Below are positions 57,606-64,000 of a stretch of 64,000 nucleotides of DNA, piece by piece (within the stretch, counting starts at the first letter, position 1; each line of letters begins with the position of its first letter). The notes beneath the pieces are model-generated. The model did not search any database. It was not told the origin of the DNA and saw only the letters and a program-made list of their open reading frames with translations. Source of the stretch: Geosiphon pyriformis (taxonomy: Eukaryota > Glomeromycota > Glomeromycetes > Archaeosporales > Geosiphonaceae); contig JAAOMT010000718.1 of assembly GCA_016748015.1 (NCBI GenBank), positions 297,738 through 361,737 of the forward strand, given 5' to 3'. A program made the translations under genes and the position numbers.

Positions 57606-58422
57606 TGTTACAAGTGATTATTTGGGATCTTAAATCAAATAACAAATCCATAACTTGGTGCTCAGTATCTACTTTGATGGCTGATGGTAATAGTATTGGT
57701 ATGTTGTCTTTTTCTAAAAAATTTGATTGAGAGTTCTTTGTATAATGAACAGAGATTCAATAATAAAATAGTTGGTTGATAAGTGGTGTTCCCAATTTCT
57801 GTCTTCAGCTTAGTGGTCAGTTTATTCTGGCAGTTGTGCCCTTCTGGTAAGCTATCTGTTAATATATATATAAATTTACTCTTATTTTTGGGTCTTTTAT
57901 CAGGCTATCCGTGACATCAATTACTTAGTACTTTAATCCTTAATCAATTAGTATACAACAATAAAATCAAGAAAAAAAAAAATAAAAAGAAGAAAATAAA
58001 GAAATGAACCAAGACAATATGCAAGTTAGAATCCGTTAATAGCCATAATCAAGAGCTATTGTTCCAGTGTAGTTAAGTATTAATTGCTATCAACATAAAA
58101 TGTTGATAGTAAAGAGTGTATTGAAATGGTGAATAATTATTTATTAATATTTGTAAATGGAAAGTTGTTTAGATAAAATCTAAACTGAGGGATCTCTAAT
58201 GGAAGGATTTTTTTTTTCTACTTTTAATGCTACTGCTATATATACATAATTAATGTTCTATGAGATTGCTTACATTCTCGAGTGATGTGCTATGATTTTT
58301 TGAGCAATGTGCTGTAATTTCTGTCATTGCTCTACATTGCTGAGCAATATGCTTACATGCTATATACTATTTGCTTATTGGTCTACTATTTCCCTATATC
58401 TGTTTTCTTTTTATGAGTAACA
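57606..58422 (-). repeat. 5' LTR (right-hand) of element F
   Basis: 817 bp from TGTTACAAGTGATT to ATGAGTAACA. It is followed by ATGG, the target duplication shared with 38446-38449. A TATA box is at 58237-58244 on the reverse strand. Confidence 0.95.
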
Positions 58423-58800
58423 ATGGCTTTTAGAGACAATATATGATTGGTTTATGCAAAGCACTGAGCCTATATGGAAAAAAATGGTTTGATTTTTTTT
58501 GATAGTTCAGTTCTTATCTCAGTTTCTGGTTTGGCTTTAGGGTTTTCTGCTGGTGTGGTAAAACTGCTTGGTGTTACTAATGTTTTTGATATATGTTTTG
58601 GCTTTTGCAAATTTTGTTCATTTTTTTCAGATATTGGTGGTTCAGTATTAGTTTATATAACTGCATAGTGTTGTTCTGATTGGTCCAGTAACTGGTCACA
58701 TGTAGAAAGTACATGATTCACACCTAGTTTAGATTATTTTTTTAATATATAGTACTAGGCTGTGTTTGGACCTTATTTGTTAATATAAAAAAAAAATTAA
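58423..58800 (+). pseudogene. ORF2 C-terminus and 3' end of LINE D
   Basis: Resumes LINE D after element F. A segment with LVYAKH-x-AYMEKNGLIF matches LVHAKHCA at the end of C (about 13735-13765). It then continues for about 60 codons (VSGLALGFSAGVVKLLGVTN) to a TAG at 58666. After a 3' UTR of about 120 bp, an A-rich stretch at about 58784-58812 probably marks the LINE tail. The function of this conserved C-terminal extension is unknown. Confidence 0.8.
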
Positions 58801-58904
58801 AAAAAAATTAAAATAATTATTATTAAGTATTTAAATCTAATTTTAAAAATAAATAAAATACCAAATTTATATACTAATAAAACATAATCAAATTTTTTAT
58901 ATAT

Positions 58905-59772
58905 TGTTACTTATAAAATATAGAAATTATATATTAGTACATAAATTAACCAATCAGAATAGACATAGTAAAAATAGAATTGCAGAATTCCAGAATTACA
59001 GAATTTTTATATAAGAAATTACAGAATTCCAAAATTTCTAAATTTTTTTTAAGGAATTACAAAATTTTAGGAATTTCAGGATTTCTGGCTAGAAAATTGA
59101 GGAATTTAAAGAATTTTGTACAATGAAATTTATGTATATATAACAGTAGTATTAGAAACAGAAAAGACAAAATTCTTAGTTGAAAATCTTTAATTTTAAT
59201 TTCATATTTATCTTTTTATATAATAGTATTCTATGACTTGAAATAAAAACACTAAATATCAATAAAATTATTTATTACTATCACAATCCATTTTTTTACT
59301 ATTAACAATTCATGTTAATAGTTGTTGATACTTAATTATACTAGACCAATAGCTCTTAATCATGGCTATTGATGAGATACTAATTCTTATTTTTTTTTAT
59401 TTTTATTTTTTATTTATTTTATTTCTTTGTTGTTTGTTGATTTACTAACTGATTAAAAAAATTAAGCATTGAATAATTAGCATTAAAAATAACCTGGTAA
59501 AAGATCTTAAAAAAAGAGTATAGAGTTTAAAAAATTTATAGATAAGCTTATCAAAAAAACATGACTGTTAGAATAAACTGGTTACCACACTGAAGAAAAA
59601 AATTTGATGGAATTGTAATTCCAAGAGACTATTAATACAATTAGTGAATCTTTGTCCATTATACAAAAAACTTAACCAAAACTTTCAGATACAAAACTTT
59701 CAGATATTATCAACTATATTACTTATTAAGTACCAAGTTATGGATTTGTTATTTGTATTAACATCTGTAACA
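58905..59772 (+). repeat. Decayed solo LTR of the A/B family
   Basis: 868 bp from TGTTACTTATAAAAT to CATCTGTAACA, aligning over its length with the A LTR (4555-5423). GAATTCC-type palindromes (58975-59090) and the TATA box region TGTATATATAACAGTAGTAT are kept. The flanks are ATAT (left) and ATAC (right), a plausible 4-bp duplication with one C-to-T change. Many sites differ from A by C-to-T or G-to-A. Confidence 0.85.
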
Positions 59773-61990
59773 ATACAAAGCAGAAAAACAAATTTAATTT
59801 AGCTTATTTTAAATTAAAGTTTTAAAAATTAAAATTAAAATTAAAGCTATTATTAAACTATTTTTAAACTTAAAACAAATAATTACATATTTAATATACA
59901 TATATAATCAAATAATAATTAATTATACAAGTTTTTTTATTAATAAAACTCAAAAATTTTTACAAATTATGTATAATTATTTTTATTAATAAAGTATAAA
60001 ATAAAATTTTATATATATTTTTAAAATTTTATAATATTAAATTTGATTATATAAATAGTATTTTTTAATAAGAATAAATTACTTAGAAACTAATAAATTA
60101 ATTTGTTTTTAATTATTAAATTTCATTAATGTTTTTTGCTAAAAAATTTTTAATTATATTTTAATTAACTTAATAATTCTAAATTTAGTTAATATATATG
60201 TAAATATTTCTACAAAAATCTTTTTAATTATTATTGTTTAATTTATTTAATTGTTTATAAGATATTTAAAATTAGTATTTATTATTATATTATTGTTTTT
60301 AGTTAAATTTACAGCTTTTATTAAATTAAAAATTTTTATAAAAAATTTTACCAAATTTTAAAAAAGTAAATATCTTTTTTAAAACTATTTATATTAGAAA
60401 ACAATTTTCAAATTAACTTTGATTTTTTCTGAAAAAACTTATTAATAATAGTAAAAAATTAATATTTAAAACAAATAATTTCTTAATAGACATATTTATA
60501 AAGTTATTATTAATAATATTAAAAATACTATAAATATTTTTAACAAAATCTTAAAATTTGTTAATTAATAATAATAATATAATATTATGTATTTAAATTA
60601 TATATGTTTTTGGTTTATTAGTTAGTTTTTATTAAAAAAAATAATATTAAAATTTTTTATTTAAAAACCATTTTTAAAATTAAATTGGTAAATTTTTTTG
60701 GTTGTATTAATTTTAAAATTAGTAAACTAATTTTTTAATATGTAATTATACTTGTTTTATGTACATAATTAATAATAATTTAGTAAGTATTTTAATAATA
60801 ATTACTATTTTATTTAGTTTAAAAAAAGTTTTGTGTATAAAAATATTAACTATAAAATATTGTTTATATAAAATTTTAATTTTATAAGAATAAATATAAT
60901 ATTATAAATAAAATTATTTGATTTTTTTAAATTTATATTTAATTAACCAAAAAAAATTTTATAATTTTAAAAAAAAAAAGCGAATTAACAAGCTTAATTT
61001 ATATAATAATATTTAAAAAGTCTAAAATTTAAATTTTATACAAAAATACTTAATATTGTTTTTAATAATTAAATTTAATTCATATTAAATACTAAAATAA
61101 AAACTATTTAAAATTTTTTTAACAATTTGTAAATATTTTTTAATATTATTAAAAACAGTATTTTTAAAAAACAAAAAAAAATACTTTAATTTCTATTTAA
61201 TTAACTTAATTTTTAAGTTTAAGTAATTTAATAAGTTAATTATTTAAAATTATATGTAAAAATATAACTTATTTTGTTTTTAAAACCAGTAAAAATTCAT
61301 CAAAATTTAATATATTAAATAATTTAATTATGTTATTATCCAAATAAAAAGAAAATTATTGTTAGATTAAATATTATAATTGATATAACTGTTATAAAAT
61401 TAGTATAATTACTAAAAAAACCAAATAAAACCAATTTTTTATTTTTTACAAAAGAAACAAACATTAAAAAAGAAATAATGTTTTAAAAAACATTAATAAA
61501 AAATAATTATTTTAATATTAATAAAGCCAAACAATAATTAAAATATTTAAGAAAAATATTTTTATAATTAAAAACTTTTTGAGTTGTTGTTTTTTTAATA
61601 TTATAAATTTTTTGTATAATTTTATTTAATAAATAATTTTTTTGTTTTATTTTTGATATACAATATTAGTTAATTAATTTAATTTTAAAAGTATTATTTT
61701 ATTATTTTTTACAAAATTTTATTTTATCTATATTTTTATAATAATATATTTAGAATATATTATAAATAAATTTAAAATTAAAAAATTTATGTAATTTTAG
61801 TAAATGTAAAAATTGTTAAATTAATTATTATATTTAATAAAAATTGGTATATTTTATATTTTTAAATAATAATAAATAATACAAATACAAATATAATAAA
61901 AACAAAAATCAATCAATTATTTCTATTTTGTTACTTGATTTAATAATATGATTGGTCGGTTAATTTATTCACCACATTATGCACATTTTT
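59773..61990. other. AT-rich sequence, no recognisable genes
   Basis: About 2.2 kb with GC nearly absent and no open frame. It resembles the 20281-32150 island in composition. I could not assign any part to a known element by eye. It ends about 70 bp before the first host gene. Confidence 0.6.
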
Positions 61991-62056
61991 GAACTTGGTT
62001 GCAACTCTTTCACCTCTTTTTTGATCCTCATTCCCAATTTATGAAAATAATGAAAA

Positions 62057-62827
62057 ATGTTTACACCACAACATATAACCCATCTAATACGTCTTCAATC
62101 TTTGATAAAAGAATGGTTAAATGCACATAAACAATCGTCCAGTTTATTTAATTCTCTCTTAAATTTAATTTCACAACGAAAAGATACTTTCTCTTTACTC
62201 ACTCTCAAATTTTCCAAAGAAAATAGTTCATCATCATTTACAAAACCCATTTTATCTTCAACCGCCTTAGAACTCTTGATATATAAACAATCACGTGAAA
62301 TCGAAAAGGATCTATCATTTATTCAACAATCTTTGCAAGAATTTCAACGAATTATGATCGAAATGGAAGCTGTTTTAACAAAATCTATGAGGGTTTTAGC
62401 ACTAAAACCACCCGTATCATCAACATCATCAAATCAAAACTTTGCCACAACTTCTTCCTCTGGAAAAAAAGCCAAGAATAAAAAATCATGTTATTCCAAA
62501 CATCAAAAACCACCAAAATCAAATTCTCAAAAATCTTTATCGAACGTCCAATCAAAAGGAACTTTGGATGATAATGTAACGGATATCCCAATTACACTTG
62601 CTAGTCTTTATTGTGTACGTATTATTGAAATGTATGAACGAGAATTGACAAGAAAACGAAATTTGATAAATGTTGCTCTTTTAAATATTACTGGGGAATT
62701 TGAAAATCATATAAAAATTGTTGCTGATCAATGGGAAGTTCAACCACATTTAAATTTCCGGATTGAAGAAGAGATGATGGACAGGGTTAAAATTTGGGAA
62801 AGAGCTAAAGAATATTCTAATCTTTAA
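62057..62827 (+). CDS. Putative AIRIM/C1orf109-like (DUF4477-type) protein
   Basis: A single open frame of 256 codons from ATG 62057 to TAA. The base composition is clearly richer in GC than upstream, and no intron is needed. The N-terminal part (residues 1-125) is helical, with EIEKDLSFIQQSLQEFQRIM like a coiled coil. The middle (about 130-175) is Ser/Lys-rich and low in complexity (SSSGKKAKNKKS). The C-terminal part has a conserved-looking MYERELTRKRNLINVAL helix and ends near WERAKEY. This layout recalls human C1orf109/AIRIM, which works with the AFG2 ATPases in 60S ribosome maturation and has a similar ERHYRKSYLKRKYLL helix. The match is by eye and tentative; otherwise it is a conserved hypothetical. 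Confidence 0.55.
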   Translation: MFTPQHITHLIRLQSLIKEWLNAHKQSSSLFNSLLNLISQRKDTFSLLTLKFSKENSSSSFTKPILSSTALELLIYKQSREIEKDLSFIQQSLQEFQRIMIEMEAVLTKSMRVLALKPPVSSTSSNQNFATTSSSGKKAKNKKSCYSKHQKPPKSNSQKSLSNVQSKGTLDDNVTDIPITLASLYCVRIIEMYERELTRKRNLINVALLNITGEFENHIKIVADQWEVQPHLNFRIEEEMMDRVKIWERAKEYSNL

Positions 62828-63163
62828 TTTAGAAGGGAAAAACAAGAAAATTATTCCGGTCAGAACTGATTACCCTTGTTTTTATTTAATAAAGGAAAAG
62901 TTATAACTTCGGTTAAATGTTTATTTTAAAAAATTCCCTTATTTGTCAGCCTGTTTAGGAGTTTCACCCGAAAATATTCATGTAACATTGTTCTGCAGAA
63001 TTATATTTAGAGCATTTTGATAATCGGTTTCGGAATTTTTATTTTCATTGTGAAACATTTTTGGCTTAAAAATTTTGTTTTATAAAAAAAAAGCTGTCAC
63101 TTCGATTAAGCTATCAAGTTTTTCAATCTTTTACTTTTTTCCCACACGCTATTCAAAAAAATC
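62828..63163. other. Intergenic region between the two host genes
   Basis: 336 bp. It carries a possible polyadenylation signal early and T-rich pyrimidine tracts close to the UGDH start. I see no further gene. Confidence 0.6.
62888..62893 (+). terminator. Possible polyadenylation signal AATAAA
   Basis: AATAAA occurs 61 bp after the stop codon of the upstream gene, a usual distance for fungal 3' end formation. AT-rich sequence makes chance matches likely. Confidence 0.4.
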
Positions 63164-63990
63164 ATGGTCAAAGTAAAGAATATTTGCTGCATTGGCGCTG
63201 GTTATGTGGGTATGTTAATTTCTTTGGTCATTATCCAACCCCATTTACCCTTTTATTTCTTTTCCTTAATACATCTCTATGTGGTAAACATTAGGTGGAC
63301 CGACATGTTCCGTTATTGCCTTCAAGTGTCCTCATATAAAAGTGACCCTCGTAGATTTGAATCCAGAACGAATTGCCGCTTGGAATTCTGATCAACTTCC
63401 CATATATGAGCCCGGTCTTTCTGAAATAGTCTTTGCTCGACGTGGTAAAAACTTATTTTTCACAACCGAGGTCGACCAAGCCGTTAACGAAGCTGATTTG
63501 ATTTTCGTTTCTGTAAATACACCGACAAAGAAAGCCGGAATGGGTGCTGGGTTTGCCGCTGACTTGGCGTAAGTAAAAATTACAATTGTAAAGTTTCTCT
63601 TTCTAAACCTATTCAATATGTTAATATACATGTTCAATATCATTTAGCTATGTAGAAGCTGCTACTCGTGGCATCGCTTCCATTTCAAAAAGTTCCAAAA
63701 TTGTCGTTGAAAAGTCTACCGTTCCATGTCGTACTGCAGAAAGCATGCGTACAATTTTGGAAGCAAATTCAACCGGTGACATTCGATTTGACATTCTTTC
63801 AAATCCAGAATTCCTTGCTGAAGGAACCGCCATTCAAGATTTATTAAATCCCGATCGCGTCTTGATTGGCGCTTTGCAGACTGAGGATGGCCAAAAGGCT
63901 CAGCTAGCTTTGGTGGAAGTTTATGCTAACTGGGTTCCTACTGAGCGTATTATTACAACCAATCTTTGGTCGTCAGAGTTGTCGAAATTG
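63164..63990 (+). CDS. UGDH: UDP-glucose 6-dehydrogenase, 5' part (exons 1-3)
   Basis: Exons 63164-63209, 63295-63568 and 63648-63990 join to 221 codons without a stop, and the gene runs on beyond the window. The enzyme oxidises UDP-glucose to UDP-glucuronate with two NAD+ in the cytosol, feeding cell-wall sugar synthesis. The N-terminal Rossmann motif is IGAGYVGGPT (residues 10-19). Asp/Asn-rich [14 protein letters not shown] follows, then YEPGL. The catalytic residues fall at the same numbers as in the human enzyme: Thr131 in STVPC, Glu161 in NPEFLAEG, and Lys220 in SSELSKL. The catalytic Cys (about 276) lies beyond the edge. The start ATG is chosen because it gives the usual N-terminus [13 protein letters not shown]. 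Confidence 0.97.
63210..63294 (+). other. UGDH: Intron 1 of UGDH
   Basis: 85 bp, GTATGT...TTAG, phase 1. It falls inside the glycine-rich NAD-binding loop between two Gly codons. Removing it restores GYVGGPTCSV. Confidence 0.95.
63569..63647 (+). other. UGDH: Intron 2 of UGDH
   Basis: 79 bp, GTAAGT...TTTAG. Joining the flanks restores AADLAYVEAATR. A third donor, GTAAGT at 63991, follows the codon for Leu221. Confidence 0.95.
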
Positions 63991-64000
63991 GTAAGTGTTA

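Larger units (their letters stand above)
38450..58422 (-). mobile_element. Ty3/gypsy element F with dUTPase, interrupted by element E
   Basis: F occupies 38450-38703 and 48611-58422, about 10.1 kb without E. It is complete from LTR to LTR. On the minus strand: LTR 58422-57606, PBS, Gag, protease, Cys-rich domain, dUTPase, tether, RT, RNase H, integrase, ORF3, LTR. The second LTR is split by E. The 4-bp duplication ATGG flanks the whole unit. It belongs to the same lineage as A and B. Nonsense codons are present in most domains, so the copy is defective. Confidence 0.93.

Noticed and set aside
63164-63391. Unspliced 75-codon reading of the UGDH start
   Set aside because: It reads through intron 1; the spliced form restores the NAD-binding motif and the known residue numbering.

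Overview
The window is AT-rich eukaryotic DNA, almost certainly from an early-diverging fungus. An arbuscular mycorrhizal fungus (Glomeromycotina) is my best guess, based on the kind of retroelements, the low GC and the short GTAAGT...TAG introns; this is inference, not proof. Only two host genes are visible, both at the right edge: a 256-residue protein that may be an AIRIM/C1orf109-like ribosome-maturation factor (62057-62827), and the 5' half of UDP-glucose 6-dehydrogenase with two clean introns (63164 to the window edge). Everything else is retrotransposon sequence in different stages of decay.

The left block (1-20280) reads as Russian-doll insertions. A Ty3/gypsy element H (minus strand, body running off the left edge, right LTR 619-1273) sits inside the dUTPase region of element A (plus strand, 3' LTR 4555-5423). 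A abuts a truncated integrase of element B (minus strand, right LTR 12898-13730), so A is probably inserted in B. B is joined to the C-terminal coding region of a LINE-type element C (minus strand, 13731-20280).

The centre (about 20281-32150) is an AT-rich island without open frames. Its skeleton can still be aligned by eye to pol, protease and LTR sequences of the better-preserved elements, with mostly C-to-T and G-to-A differences. A much better-preserved solo LTR of the E family, with a 4-bp duplication, lies in the middle (26451-27422).

The right block mirrors the left: LINE D (plus strand, from about 32150, same family as C) is split at 38449/58423 by gypsy element F (4-bp duplication ATGG). 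F's 3' LTR is in turn split by gypsy element E (38704-48610). Beyond LINE D lie a decayed solo LTR (58905-59772), more AT-rich DNA, and then the two host genes.

The gypsy elements A, B, E and F share an unusual polyprotein order: Gag with a CCHC knuckle, aspartic protease, a cysteine-rich domain with several CxxC pairs, a trimeric-type dUTPase, a beta-rich PR-RT tether, reverse transcriptase, RNase H and integrase. An extra ORF of about 215-235 codons follows between integrase and the 3' LTR. The LINEs encode an ORF1 with a CCHC knuckle and an ORF2 with APE-type endonuclease, reverse transcriptase, RNase H and a C-terminal zinc motif; ORF1 and ORF2 overlap at TAATG or ATGA. Most copies are inactivated by nonsense codons and G-to-A active-site changes.
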